Source: Anaerolineae bacterium | GTDB lineage: Bacteria > Chloroflexota > Anaerolineae > Promineifilales > Promineifilaceae | Direction of reading: 5' to 3' | Assembly (NCBI GenBank): GCA_023382655.1 | Contig: JAHDWK010000012.1 | Coordinates: 1 to 64,000, forward strand | Length of the DNA stretch: 64,000 bases | The notes under the pieces: generated by a model | Databases searched by the model: none | Seen by the model: only the letters and a program-made list of their open reading frames with translations | Told to the model about the DNA's origin: nothing | Position numbers and translations under genes: made by a program | Shown: positions 56,012 to 64,000 of the stretch, in pieces | Numbering within the stretch: position 1 is the stretch's first letter | Layout: the number at the start of each line of letters is the position of its first letter

Positions 56012-56066
56012 TATAACGCAAAGATGCAAAGGTGCATAAGACGCAAAGGCGTAAGATGCGAAGGAA
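56012..56066. repeat. CGCAAAG iterated word between GMC and LCP genes
   Basis: AACGCAAAGATGCAAAGGTG, ACGCAAAGGCGTAAGATGCG and AAGG follow each other between two divergent genes, the same words as upstream of clpB. The following segment to about 56150 contains CTGTACTGAGCGAAGTCGAA, another widely dispersed bacterial intergenic word, yet it lies inside the predicted LCP N-terminus. Confidence 0.6.
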
Positions 56067-56075
56067 TGATAGTTG

Positions 56076-57752
56076 ATGAGTTGGGTGGCGAGCAAACAAG
56101 TATTGAGAGAAAGATTAACGCAGACCTGTACTGAGCGAAGTCGAAGTAGGCGCAGAGGTGCGGAGAAGGCAGAGAACAAGGGTTACACATTTTCTCTGGC
56201 GCGGTATTTTTTCTATATCCTGGCATGGGTACTGCTGGTTGGCTGCCAACAGGCCACCCCTGTTACGGCCGTCCCCCACACACCAACGCTACCGCCTACA
56301 CCAATCGCTGCCGACACGGCCGTTGCCTCTCCCACTGCCTCTGTCACCCTGTCACCCACTGCCATCCCTTCACCTGCTGACCCCGGCATCCTCGCCGCCC
56401 TCACCCCGTCACCCCCTCACCTTGTCACCTTGTCACCCACCGCCTCTCTCACCCCTTCATCCACTCACGGCCCGATTGCTGCAATCGGCGTCACCTTGTC
56501 ACCCGTTCCCTCTATCACCCCTTCACCCACCCCCTCCCCCGCCGCCACCCCCTACGCCACCATTGACGCCACCACGCATCCACCAGGCACGGCCGTGCCC
56601 CCCCCTGCCCCCCTCTTCCCCAAACCTGACCACATCACCAACATCATCCTGTTGGGCAATGACGTCGAAACGCCACAGGGCGGCCGTACCGACAGCCTCA
56701 TCCTGGTCTCCATTGACCGGGAGAACAAGACGGCGACCATGCTTAGCCTGCCGCGTGACCTGTACGTGGTCATCCCCGGCTGGCGCATGACGCGCATCAA
56801 CCTGGCACTGCCACACGGACATGGCAGCGATTACCCCGGCGCGGGCGGTGGGCTGATTAAAGACACCATCGCCTACAACCTGGGCATCCCGGTGGATTAT
56901 TATGCGCGGATTGGCTTTGATGGGTTTAAGACGGCCGTAGACATCGTGGGCGGTATTGAGATGGTGGTCAACTGCCCGCTGACCGACTGGCGGCTGATCT
57001 CGCCAGAACTTGACCCGAACGTGGAGGAAAATTGGGAACTGTTCACTCTGGAGGTAGGTTTACAGCCGATGGATGGCGACCTGGCACTCTGGTACGCCCG
57101 CTCGCGGCGCACCACCAGTGATTTTGAGCGCGGTCTGCGCCAGCAGCGGGTGTTGCAAGCCATTTTCCGCCAGGGGTTGGCACTGGAGATGCTGCCGCAA
57201 CTGCCTGACCTGTGGAGCGCCTACCGGCAACATGTGGAAACGGACATTCCCCTGCCGGTGATGGTGGAATTGGCGGCGCTGGCCCCGGCAGTGGAAGCCA
57301 ACGGCGTACGCCACCTGACGCTGCCGCATGCCGCTTTTAAGTCCTGGCGAGACCCCGCCGGCGGTTCGGTGCAGTTGCTGCAATGGACGGAGGCGGAACC
57401 CACCCTACGACGGTTGATGGAACCACCAGCTTTGAACCGGGCGGCACGGCCGTCGCTCACCGTCGAAGTGGTTACCGCCGATTACATCCTTTACCGGCAG
57501 ATGGCGGAGAATCTGACCTGGTATGGGTTTACGCCGCAGTACACGGCCGTTACCGATACCCCCGCGCGCACCACCATCGAATACTTTGGCCCCAACCTCA
57601 AAGGGGCGGACGCCGAACTGCTCAGTTGGCTCTTTCACCGCCAACCAGATGACATTACAGTATCCACCAACACCAGCCAGACCAACTACCGCGTGACGCT
57701 GGGCTACGACGCCAACCCTTGCCTCTCTTTCTTGCAGCCACCAACCCCATAA
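56076..57752 (+). CDS. LytR-CpsA-Psr (LCP) family protein
   Basis: A 558-residue LCP protein that probably attaches glycopolymers to the cell envelope. After a basic N-terminus comes a helix YFFYILAWVLLVGC (lipobox-like LVGC), a long Thr/Pro/Ser-rich linker (about 60-190) and the LCP domain (IILLGNDV, GRTDSLILVSIDRENKTATM, LPRDLYVVIPG, GGIEMVVNC, ALWYARSRRTTSDFERGLRQ). A C-terminal LytR_C-like domain (about 460-558) follows. The first 36 residues are translated from dispersed-repeat DNA (ERSRSRRRG), so the real start is doubtful; ATG 56076 has AAGGA upstream. Confidence 0.85.
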   Translation: MSWVASKQVLRERLTQTCTERSRSRRRGAEKAENKGYTFSLARYFFYILAWVLLVGCQQATPVTAVPHTPTLPPTPIAADTAVASPTASVTLSPTAIPSPADPGILAALTPSPPHLVTLSPTASLTPSSTHGPIAAIGVTLSPVPSITPSPTPSPAATPYATIDATTHPPGTAVPPPAPLFPKPDHITNIILLGNDVETPQGGRTDSLILVSIDRENKTATMLSLPRDLYVVIPGWRMTRINLALPHGHGSDYPGAGGGLIKDTIAYNLGIPVDYYARIGFDGFKTAVDIVGGIEMVVNCPLTDWRLISPELDPNVEENWELFTLEVGLQPMDGDLALWYARSRRTTSDFERGLRQQRVLQAIFRQGLALEMLPQLPDLWSAYRQHVETDIPLPVMVELAALAPAVEANGVRHLTLPHAAFKSWRDPAGGSVQLLQWTEAEPTLRRLMEPPALNRAARPSLTVEVVTADYILYRQMAENLTWYGFTPQYTAVTDTPARTTIEYFGPNLKGADAELLSWLFHRQPDDITVSTNTSQTNYRVTLGYDANPCLSFLQPPTP

Positions 57753-57792
57753 TCTAAAGCCGGAAGCCCGCAGCCTTTAGGTCTGCTTGTCT

Positions 57793-57857
57793 GTCATTCC
57801 CGCGAAAGCGGGAATCCATACACCAGGACAATGGATGCCCGCCTACGCGGGCATGAC
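57793..57857. repeat. GTCATTCCCGCGAAAGCGGG-type double hairpin
   Basis: Two hairpins, ATTCCCGCGAAAGCGGGAAT (57796-57815) and ATGCCCGCCTACGCGGGCAT (57835-57854), lie within GTCAT...ATGAC ends. This is a common dispersed bacterial repeat type and sits after the LCP stop. Confidence 0.75.
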
Positions 57858-58004
57858 ATAAAAAAGGACTTTTTAGAAACTCTCTGAACGAACCCTTTGC
57901 GCCCCATGGCTTGAAATAACATCGGCGACAGCTCAAATCATCAAGAAAATCAAGGCATGAATCAATAAAATTGATTTTGATCTAAAGAAAATTAACAAAA
58001 AGTG

Positions 58005-58033
58005 TTGACAAGTTAAATGTCAGCCATTATCAT
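58005..58033 (+). promoter_or_regulatory. Sigma-70-type promoter of the first MFS gene
   Basis: A perfect -35 TTGACA (58005-58010), a 17-base spacer and -10 TATCAT (58028-58033) lie 57 bases upstream of the ATG, in an AT-rich stretch. This is the best promoter match in the window. Otherwise 57753-58089 holds repeats only; ATCAATAAAATTGAT at 57961-57975 is a small extra palindrome. Confidence 0.7.
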
Positions 58034-58056
58034 CTGGGCATTAGCCGGCCATCAAA

Positions 58057-58072
58057 CATAGGCGGGCCTATG
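58057..58072 (+). promoter_or_regulatory. Palindrome CATAGGCGGGCCTATG between promoter and start
   Basis: Seven-base arms around GG lie between the promoter and the MFS ATG, a position suited to a repressor operator or an mRNA hairpin. No regulator gene is adjacent. Confidence 0.5.
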
Positions 58073-58089
58073 TAAAATGGAGTAAACAG

Positions 58090-59421
58090 ATGAATTCCCC
58101 CATGGATCAGATTACCGATAAAAATAGTCAAAAGTCGTTACGGCCGTTTTTCACTTTGTGGGGTGGACAGGCCGTTTCTTTGTTTGGCAGCCAGATGGTG
58201 CAGTTTGCCCTGATCTGGTGGCTGACGAAGGCTACCGGCTCGGCCACAATTCTGGCGGCGGCTTCGCTGGTGGGGCTGCTGCCACAGGTATTGTTAGGGC
58301 CATTTGCCGGGGTGTTGGTAGACCGCTGGCCGCGCCGTTGGGTGATGTTTGTGGCCGATAGCCTGGTGGCGCTGGCGTCGCTGGTATTGGCCTATCTTTT
58401 CTGGTCAGGCGTGGTAGAAGTGTGGCACGTTTTTGCCCTGTTATTTGTGCGGGCGTTGGGTGGCGCGTTCCATTGGCCGGCGATGCAGGCCAGCACGCCG
58501 CTGATGGTGCCTGAGGAGCAGTTGACCCGCATTCAAGGTCTGAACCAGATGTTGCAGGGTGGTATGAGCATTGTGGCTGCGCCGCTGGGGGCGCTGCTGG
58601 TGAGCGTGTTGACCATGCCGACGTTGTTGGCAATTGATGTGGTGACCGCGCTGTTTGCCATTGTGCCCCTGTTGTTCATTGCCGTGCCACAGCCTAAGAA
58701 GATGGATCAACCTGAATCCGCCGCCGGAAAAACCTCTTTTGGGGACGACCTGCGCCTGGGTTTTCGCTATGTGCTCTCCTGGCCCGCCCTATTGATGTTG
58801 ATCGGCATGGCGATGCTTATTAACTTTCTGCTGACGCCTTTGGCCGCTTTGCAACCTTTGTTGATTACCGAACATTTCCAGGGGGAGGCCATTCACCTGG
58901 GTATTCTGGAAGCGGCTTTTGGCGTGGGCATTGTGGCCGGTGGTATTTTGCTGGGGGTGTGGGGTGGTTTTCAGAAGCGTATTTATACCTCGCTGGCAGG
59001 GTTGGTGGGCCTGGGCGTGGGCACTTTCTTGTTGGGGCTGGCCCCGGCTTCTATGTTCTGGCTGGCGGTGGGGAGCGCATTGCTGGCCGGTAGTATGATT
59101 TCCCTGACGAATGGGCCGTTGATGGCTATTTTGCAGGCAGTGGTAGACCCGGCCATGCAGGGTCGGGTGTTTACCTTGCTCAGCAGCGCGGCTATGGCTA
59201 TGTCGCCGCTGAGTTTGATTGTGGCCGGGCCGTTTGCCGATGCCTTTGGTGTGCGCACCTGGTTTATGATGGGCGGTGTGCTGACGCTGGTGGTGGCGTT
59301 GACGGGGTTTGTCAACCGGCCGCTGCTGCGTATGGAAGAGGCCCGTACCCCCACCGAACCCCCTGTTGTGATGGAATTGGATACGGCCGTACCCCTGAAA
59401 ACGGCCGTGCAGCCTGATTGA
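58090..59421 (+). CDS. MFS exporter
   Basis: A 443-residue major-facilitator protein with 12 predicted helices. The opening FFTLWGGQAVSLFGSQMVQFAL and the helix 2-3 loop GVLVDRWPRRWVMFVADS are typical of the MFS_3 / DHA drug exporter group (relatives of TetR-regulated macrolide exporters). ATG has TGGAG upstream. A clear promoter and a palindrome precede it. It is a paralogue of the exporter at 60715-62109, with one unknown gene between, all on the plus strand. Substrate unknown. Confidence 0.88.
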   Translation: MNSPMDQITDKNSQKSLRPFFTLWGGQAVSLFGSQMVQFALIWWLTKATGSATILAAASLVGLLPQVLLGPFAGVLVDRWPRRWVMFVADSLVALASLVLAYLFWSGVVEVWHVFALLFVRALGGAFHWPAMQASTPLMVPEEQLTRIQGLNQMLQGGMSIVAAPLGALLVSVLTMPTLLAIDVVTALFAIVPLLFIAVPQPKKMDQPESAAGKTSFGDDLRLGFRYVLSWPALLMLIGMAMLINFLLTPLAALQPLLITEHFQGEAIHLGILEAAFGVGIVAGGILLGVWGGFQKRIYTSLAGLVGLGVGTFLLGLAPASMFWLAVGSALLAGSMISLTNGPLMAILQAVVDPAMQGRVFTLLSSAAMAMSPLSLIVAGPFADAFGVRTWFMMGGVLTLVVALTGFVNRPLLRMEEARTPTEPPVVMELDTAVPLKTAVQPD

Positions 59422-59459
59422 ACAACACACACTCAGACGATGCAAAAGGCGTAACCCCT

Positions 59460-60653
59460 ATGATGTCCTGGCAACTGTATCAAGGCTATTATTGCCTGAT
59501 GGAAAAAGTATTGGAAGTAAAAACCAGGGGTGAGGAATTGGTAGCCACATTACCCGGTGTGCCGCCTGGTTTTGAGGTGGTGTTGTGTCCGTTGGCGGCG
59601 CATACATTTCAGATGCACGGAGGGCCGGCGGATGGGGCTACGGCCGTTTTCCAGACCAATGACGCCGGACAAGTGACGGCCGTTTTGGTGGGTGGTGCGT
59701 ATGAACTGACGCGCCTGGATGGGCCACCACCGGCATCAGCTTATCCCACAGGTCAGGGTTTGCTCGCGCCGCAGTGGACGTTGGACGGAGCGAAACAAGC
59801 GGCATTTTCAGCGTTGTTGGCGGAGATAGTGGGGGTGGGAGGCGGCCGTCTTCTGGAGTACCAGCTTCCGTATCCCAAACATGAATTTCTGCAATATGTC
59901 GCCGCCCAGGAAGTGGTCATCTTTCACGGCTCTGGCGAGCCGGATATTGATGAATTTCTCACCCGCCGCACCTCGATGGAACTGAATGATAAAAGCGGGC
60001 GGGGCAACGTGCAGGGCATTTATGGCACACACGATGCTTTGTGGCCGCTCTTTTTCGCGGTGGTGGATCGCCCCCGCATCACCGGCTCCATTCGCAACGG
60101 CTTCAGCACCTTCCGCAACGGCCAGGGGGAAGAATTGCGCGTCTACGACTTTTCCATTAACCACGAGTGGCTGGATAAAGAACCCTGGCGTACCGGCACC
60201 CTCTATTTTTTGCCGCGTGACACGTTCCGGCGGATGCCCCTGACGGCCGCAGGTGGCCTATCCAACGAATGGGTGAGCGAAGTCCCCTTACGGCCGTTGG
60301 CACGCCTGCACATTGAACCGGAAGATTTCCCCTTTTTGCACCAAATTGGCGGGCACGATGATTCCGAATTGTTACAGTTGGCGACGTGGCAGGATGAGGT
60401 AGTGACGGCCGTAACCGACGCCACGTTCTCCCCGGAAACCATCCACATGAAACTCGCCTATACCAGCGAAAGAGGGTCGCACCTGTTAGAATATATCTCC
60501 CTGTCTCAAAAATACCTGCCGGCGGCTACATTCACGCTGCGTTTCCAGCCAGGCGGCGAAGTCTGGTATGATTTCTCCGGCCCACCGGCCGCTATGCAGG
60601 TGATGAAGGATCGGCTGGCAGAGAAGGTTGGCCCTTTAGAATCGAATGCGTGA
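59460..60653 (+). CDS. Conserved protein of unknown function with serine-hydrolase-C-terminal-like N-domain
   Basis: A 397-residue protein. The first 100 residues (LYQGYYCLMEKVLEVKTRGE, LPGVPPGFEVVLCPLAAHTF, GGPADGATAVFQTNDAGQVT) look like the small C-terminal beta domain of beta-lactamase-family hydrolases, though the hydrolase itself is absent. The remaining 300 residues (ELNDKSGRGNVQGIYGTHDA, RITGSIRNGFSTFRNGQGEE) match nothing I know. No signal peptide or membrane helix is evident. ATG 59460 (MMSWQLYQG) is preferred; an in-frame start at 59418 would overlap the exporter stop. Its place between two exporters suggests a shared operon. Confidence 0.6.
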   Translation: MMSWQLYQGYYCLMEKVLEVKTRGEELVATLPGVPPGFEVVLCPLAAHTFQMHGGPADGATAVFQTNDAGQVTAVLVGGAYELTRLDGPPPASAYPTGQGLLAPQWTLDGAKQAAFSALLAEIVGVGGGRLLEYQLPYPKHEFLQYVAAQEVVIFHGSGEPDIDEFLTRRTSMELNDKSGRGNVQGIYGTHDALWPLFFAVVDRPRITGSIRNGFSTFRNGQGEELRVYDFSINHEWLDKEPWRTGTLYFLPRDTFRRMPLTAAGGLSNEWVSEVPLRPLARLHIEPEDFPFLHQIGGHDDSELLQLATWQDEVVTAVTDATFSPETIHMKLAYTSERGSHLLEYISLSQKYLPAATFTLRFQPGGEVWYDFSGPPAAMQVMKDRLAEKVGPLESNA

Positions 60654-60705
60654 TGCGTGAGGCGTGAATTTTCTCTGGTCACGCATCACGTTTCACATCT
60701 CTACC
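60649..60705. repeat. Iterated-word hairpin (GCGTGATGCGTGAGGCGTGA)
   Basis: GCGTGATGCGTGAGGCGTGA on the left pairs with TCACGCATCACGTTTCAC on the right. It starts within the stop of the unknown gene and ends just before the second exporter; related to 9969-10026. Confidence 0.75.
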
Positions 60706-60714
60706 CAGGTAATA

Positions 60715-62109
60715 ATGACCCCAACTCCCCCTCCCCCATCCAAAAATGTCCGCTCCGGTATGTCCGGCTTTTCCATCGTCTGGGTTGGCCAACTGATTTC
60801 CCTGTTGGGCACCAGCATGACCAACTTTGCCCTGACCATCTGGGCCTTCCAGGAGACAGGCCGGGCCACCGACCTGGCGCTGATTGGCTTCTTCTTCTTA
60901 GCGCCGCTGCTCTTTTTCAGCCCGGTGGCCGGGGCCATTGTAGACCGCAGCAATCGCAAGATGATGATGATGCTCAGCGACCTGGCGTCCGGCCTGGTGA
61001 CGATTGCCCTCATGCTGCTGTATTACAACGAGATGATGCAAATCTGGCATCTGTATATTGGCGCGGCCATCATGGGCACGTTCCAGACGTTCCAATGGCC
61101 GGCTTATTCGGCGGCCATCAGCACCATGCTGCCCAAAGATCAGTTTGCCCGTGCCAATGCCATGATTGGCCTGGCGGAGTCCGGGTCGGGCATTCTGGCG
61201 CCGGTATTGGCCGGGGCCGTACTCAGCCTGACCAGCCTGGGCACGATTTTTGCCCTTGACATTTTCTCCTTTGTGTTTGCCATTGGCGCGCTGCTGCTGG
61301 TGAACATTCCCCAACCTAAACAGACGACGACGGGCAAAGAGAGCCAGGGGTCTTTGTTGTCGGAATCGGTGTTTGGCTTCCGGTATATCTGGCGACGGCC
61401 GTCGCTGCTGGGCTTGCAGCTCGTCTTTTTCTCCGCTAACTTTTTCAACGCACTCGGTTTTGCTTTGCTGGCCCCTGTGGTGCTGTCGCGCACCAACAGC
61501 AATGAACTCATCTTCGGCTCGGTGCAGTCCACGGCGGCGGTGGGCGGCGTGGTTGGTGGGCTGGTGATGACCACCTGGGGCGGCCCCAAACGGCTGGTAT
61601 ACGGCGTGATTTTTGGTTGGGCAGTGGTCGGTCTGTTTCAAAGCGTGTTTGGGGCGGGGCAGGCGCTGCCGGTGTGGATGGTGGCCGGTTTTGCCATGGC
61701 GTTTGTGGGGCCGATTATCAATGGCTCTAACCAGGCCATCTGGCAGGCAAAGGTGGAGCCAGATGTGCAGGGACGCGTCTTTTCCATTCGCCGTCTGATT
61801 GCCTGGGTCTCTTCGCCGCTGGCGCTGCTGATTGCCGGGCCGCTGGCCGATAATCTGATGGAACCGGCGATGCAGTCGGAGGGGGTGCTGGCGCAAACCT
61901 TTGGCGGGCTGGTGGGCAACACCGCCGGTTCGGGCATGAGCCTGATCATGTTTTTCACGGGGATAATGATTTTGCTGGTGGCCATCATCGCCTATACAGT
62001 CCCGGTGGTGCGCCACGCTGAAGACCTACTGCCTGACCATGTGCAGGTGACGGATGAGGGGGAAGGGGTGACGGCCGTAGGCGAGGCGAGTGAGGCGACG
62101 GCCGTGTGA
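60715..62109 (+). CDS. MFS exporter
   Basis: A 464-residue MFS_3-type exporter with 12 predicted helices. It opens FSIVWVGQLISLLGTSMTNF and has GAIVDRSNRKMMMMLSDLAS in the 2-3 loop, parallel to the exporter at 58090-59421 (same plan, moderate similarity), so the two probably arose by duplication. A soluble tail of about 35 residues ends in GEASEATAV. ATG 60715 (MTPTPPPP) is preferred over 60664, which would translate the upstream hairpin. Substrate unknown. Confidence 0.87.
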   Translation: MTPTPPPPSKNVRSGMSGFSIVWVGQLISLLGTSMTNFALTIWAFQETGRATDLALIGFFFLAPLLFFSPVAGAIVDRSNRKMMMMLSDLASGLVTIALMLLYYNEMMQIWHLYIGAAIMGTFQTFQWPAYSAAISTMLPKDQFARANAMIGLAESGSGILAPVLAGAVLSLTSLGTIFALDIFSFVFAIGALLLVNIPQPKQTTTGKESQGSLLSESVFGFRYIWRRPSLLGLQLVFFSANFFNALGFALLAPVVLSRTNSNELIFGSVQSTAAVGGVVGGLVMTTWGGPKRLVYGVIFGWAVVGLFQSVFGAGQALPVWMVAGFAMAFVGPIINGSNQAIWQAKVEPDVQGRVFSIRRLIAWVSSPLALLIAGPLADNLMEPAMQSEGVLAQTFGGLVGNTAGSGMSLIMFFTGIMILLVAIIAYTVPVVRHAEDLLPDHVQVTDEGEGVTAVGEASEATAV

Positions 62110-62130
62110 TGCCGAAGTTTTTGGCACGGG

Positions 62131-63645
62131 TTACACTTTGTATAAAGTGTCCAGGTAGCGTTTGAGCAGTTCACCGACCACGCCGCGTAGGGGAAGGGTA
62201 GCAGCCAGGCCGTACACAGGGGCCATCCCACCTTCGGCCTGTGGCTGGGATTTAACGGCGTCTACGGCCGTCTGCAAATCCGTCAGAAACCGCTCGGCCA
62301 CACCTGGTTGCGTATGGCGCAGGGTCACACATAGATGAATACAGGGGGGATGGTGTAACCCATTCAAGCTCCACTGCTGCCGGGTCATGTGATCCAGCAC
62401 GCGGTAAATGTCCAACTCGTCTGACGTAAAGGCATGGACAAAGAGGGAATGCCCCAACAGCCGTAGCTCTGGCATGGCCGCAATTCCTTCGCGAATGGTG
62501 ACGGCCGTTTCCAGGACCCGCCGGGTCGCCTCCAGATACCCTTCCTCTCCTAAAGAAACCATCGCGGCCCAACAAGCCGCACTCAGCGCCCCCGGCCTAC
62601 TCCCGGCGAACGTTGGTGAAAAGTAAAGACCGCCAGGCCAATCGGTGGCCGTAAAGTATTGATACCGGCGCAGTTCAGCGCCACGATACAACACGACAGA
62701 AGTGCCTTTGGCGGCGTAACCATATTTGTGCGTATCAGCCGACATAGAGGTGACGCCTGGCAGACGAAAATCAAAAGGGGGTACCGCATAGCCCAATTTC
62801 TTGGCCCAGGGTAGCACAAAGCCACCCAGGCAGGCGTCCGTATGAAAGCCGACGCCATACTTCAAGGCCAGGGTGGACATCTCTTCAATGGGATCAATCG
62901 CCCCATGCGGAAAGGAAGGGGCAGAGCCAACGATGACAATGCTGTTCCTGGTGATGGCCTCGCGCACGGCCGTCCAGTCAGCGCGGTAATTATGGTCTAC
63001 GGGAATGCGCACCAGCTTGATGTTGAAGTATTGTGCGGCCTTGTCGAAGGCGGCATGGGCCGTCACCGGTACAATCATTTCTGGCCGGGTGATGCCTTTT
63101 TTGTCCCTGGCCCAATCCCGGTACGTTTTCATCGCCAGCAAGATGCTTTCTGTGCCCCCGGAAGAGACGGTGCCACAAATTTCTTCGTCAACCCCGTGGC
63201 CGGGCCGCGTCTGGCCTGCGCCTAACATGTGCGCCGTCATGGCTACAATCTCGGCCTCAAACTTAGCCAGACTGGGCCACAGGTCGGCATGCAGCGGATT
63301 GCTCTGCGAATGGAGCGCATAAACCTGATTGAGGAAATGGATATGTTCATCCTGACCATGATAAACCGCGCCAGAGACAAAACCGTCACGCCAGCGGGCT
63401 TCTTCTAGCTTTTTGAGCGCCTGTATTTCGCTTAAGATGTCGTCATGGGATCGGCCGTCTACCGGCAACCGATCATAAGTGGCGAATGTATCCCGGTATG
63501 GTTTCAAGGTGGGTTCCAGGTCAGCCATCAACGTCTCATACTGGGTTTCGATACGCCGATTGACTGCGGGAATCTTCTTCAATGTTGGCTCCAGTCGGGC
63601 CAGCAGGCGATTTTGCCCTGTGCGTAAAAATTTTCTCCACTTCAT
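62131..63645 (-). CDS. Sphingosine-1-phosphate-lyase-like PLP enzyme
   Basis: A 504-residue PLP-dependent carbon-carbon lyase of the group II decarboxylase fold. Family-specific segments: [48 protein letters not shown], the PLP lysine K307 in [18 protein letters not shown], and [20 protein letters not shown]. These match sphingosine-1-phosphate lyase more closely than glutamate or tyrosine decarboxylases. Length equals soluble bacterial homologues and lacks the membrane helix of eukaryotic enzymes. It would split a sphingoid-base phosphate into phosphoethanolamine and an aldehyde; the substrate in this organism is unproven. The FGGY kinase gene ends 2 bases upstream on the same strand. Confidence 0.85.
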   Translation of the reverse strand: MKWRKFLRTGQNRLLARLEPTLKKIPAVNRRIETQYETLMADLEPTLKPYRDTFATYDRLPVDGRSHDDILSEIQALKKLEEARWRDGFVSGAVYHGQDEHIHFLNQVYALHSQSNPLHADLWPSLAKFEAEIVAMTAHMLGAGQTRPGHGVDEEICGTVSSGGTESILLAMKTYRDWARDKKGITRPEMIVPVTAHAAFDKAAQYFNIKLVRIPVDHNYRADWTAVREAITRNSIVIVGSAPSFPHGAIDPIEEMSTLALKYGVGFHTDACLGGFVLPWAKKLGYAVPPFDFRLPGVTSMSADTHKYGYAAKGTSVVLYRGAELRRYQYFTATDWPGGLYFSPTFAGSRPGALSAACWAAMVSLGEEGYLEATRRVLETAVTIREGIAAMPELRLLGHSLFVHAFTSDELDIYRVLDHMTRQQWSLNGLHHPPCIHLCVTLRHTQPGVAERFLTDLQTAVDAVKSQPQAEGGMAPVYGLAATLPLRGVVGELLKRYLDTLYKV

Positions 63646-63647
63646 TT

Positions 63648-64000
63648 TCAGCCTCGGTTTAATCGTGCATACAGTTTCTTGTTTTGTTGGTAGATGGTTT
63701 CAAACGCGGCAAACAGTTCATCATAAATCTGGCGATGAGCTGGATTCGGTTCATAGACGTGGGCAATGGGCATCTGGTTGTTGATGGCAGCAAAGGTGGT
63801 GTAGCCCAGAGCAACGGCCGTTAACAAACCCACACCGCGCACATTGGCTTCAATTGGCGCCTGCACCTGTTTAATGGTGCGGTTCAGCACATCGGCGTGA
63901 ATCTGGCACCAGACGGCCGAATTGGCGCCGCCGCCGATCATGTGGATGTCGTTTAACGGCCGTTTGGCAAACTTCTCCACGTAGCGCAGCAGCCAGCGTG
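63648..64000 (-). CDS. FGGY-family carbohydrate kinase, C-terminal part (cut by window edge)
   Basis: The last 117 codons of an FGGY kinase, a xylulokinase/glycerol-kinase relative: [29 protein letters not shown] (the ATP-binding GGGA..S segment), [20 protein letters not shown] and a C-terminal helix. The frame is open to the right edge, so the gene starts outside the window. It is transcribed toward the S1P-lyase-like gene with only 2 bases between, so the two are probably co-translated. The sugar cannot be named from the C-terminus. Confidence 0.85.
   Translation of the reverse strand, partial: RWLLRYVEKFAKRPLNDIHMIGGGANSAVWCQIHADVLNRTIKQVQAPIEANVRGVGLLTAVALGYTTFAAINNQMPIAHVYEPNPAHRQIYDELFAAFETIYQQNKKLYARLNRG

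Overview
The window looks like a piece of a Chloroflexota genome, most plausibly an Anaerolineae-type bacterium. The evidence is moderately high GC, the style of the core genes (a PNPase with an arginine/glycine tail, an LCP-family wall protein, a large cyclase/ATPase/TPR protein), and intergenic spaces filled with short hairpin repeats. This is inference; no rRNA or other decisive marker is present. I see no tRNA or rRNA gene. One signal pervades the window: the 8-bp palindrome ACGGCCGT, of which I counted about 110 copies by eye against one or two expected from composition. It is nearly absent from the stretches that also carry mobile-element debris, defence or toxin-antitoxin genes.

Layout. 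0-1 kb holds a broken, AT-rich DUF6602-like gene. 0.9-8 kb is a chaperone block on the minus strand (dnaK, grpE, a zinc-finger-less dnaJ, clpB), interrupted by a plus-strand DUF4160 (broken) / DUF2442 pair. 8.4-13.7 kb carries a flavin-dependent oxidoreductase, a HAD hydrolase, an ABC exporter pair, a P1-family peptidase and a CorA-like channel. 13.8-19.7 kb is housekeeping: pnp, rpsO, secG, an orphan peptide-type binding protein and a GAF protein.

19.7-33.8 kb is an aromatic catabolism island. It has pcaB, pcaC, pcaD and pobA of the protocatechuate branch of the beta-ketoadipate pathway. Mixed with them is a set closely matching the CoA-dependent aerobic 2-aminobenzoate pathway: aryl-CoA ligase, monooxygenase/old-yellow-enzyme fusion, enoyl-CoA hydratase, two acyl-CoA dehydrogenases and a RidA protein. 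Inserted in the middle (24.7-26.7 kb) are a Shedu-type anti-phage nuclease and a PIN toxin/antitoxin pair. A duplicated 3' fragment of ridA lies between them and overlaps the Shedu start codon.

33.8-40 kb has a zinc-ribbon protein, a very large protein with soluble-adenylyl-cyclase-like architecture, and a small zincin-type metallopeptidase. 40-53.3 kb looks acquired: four 22-bp-period iteron-like repeats, a minimal CRISPR-like array, fragments of a Tn3 transposase and a tyrosine recombinase, an ABC exporter with a MalT/LuxR-like regulator, a two-component cluster with one truncated kinase and a receiver-only regulator, a serine hydrolase, and a 5'-damaged ISAs1-type transposase. Nearly identical 22-bp direct repeats lie at both ends. 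53.4-64 kb returns to ACGGCCGT-rich DNA: a D-cysteine desulfhydrase-like enzyme, a GMC oxidoreductase, an LCP protein, two related MFS exporters around an unknown protein, a bacterial sphingosine-1-phosphate-lyase-like enzyme, and the C-terminal part of an FGGY kinase cut by the window edge.
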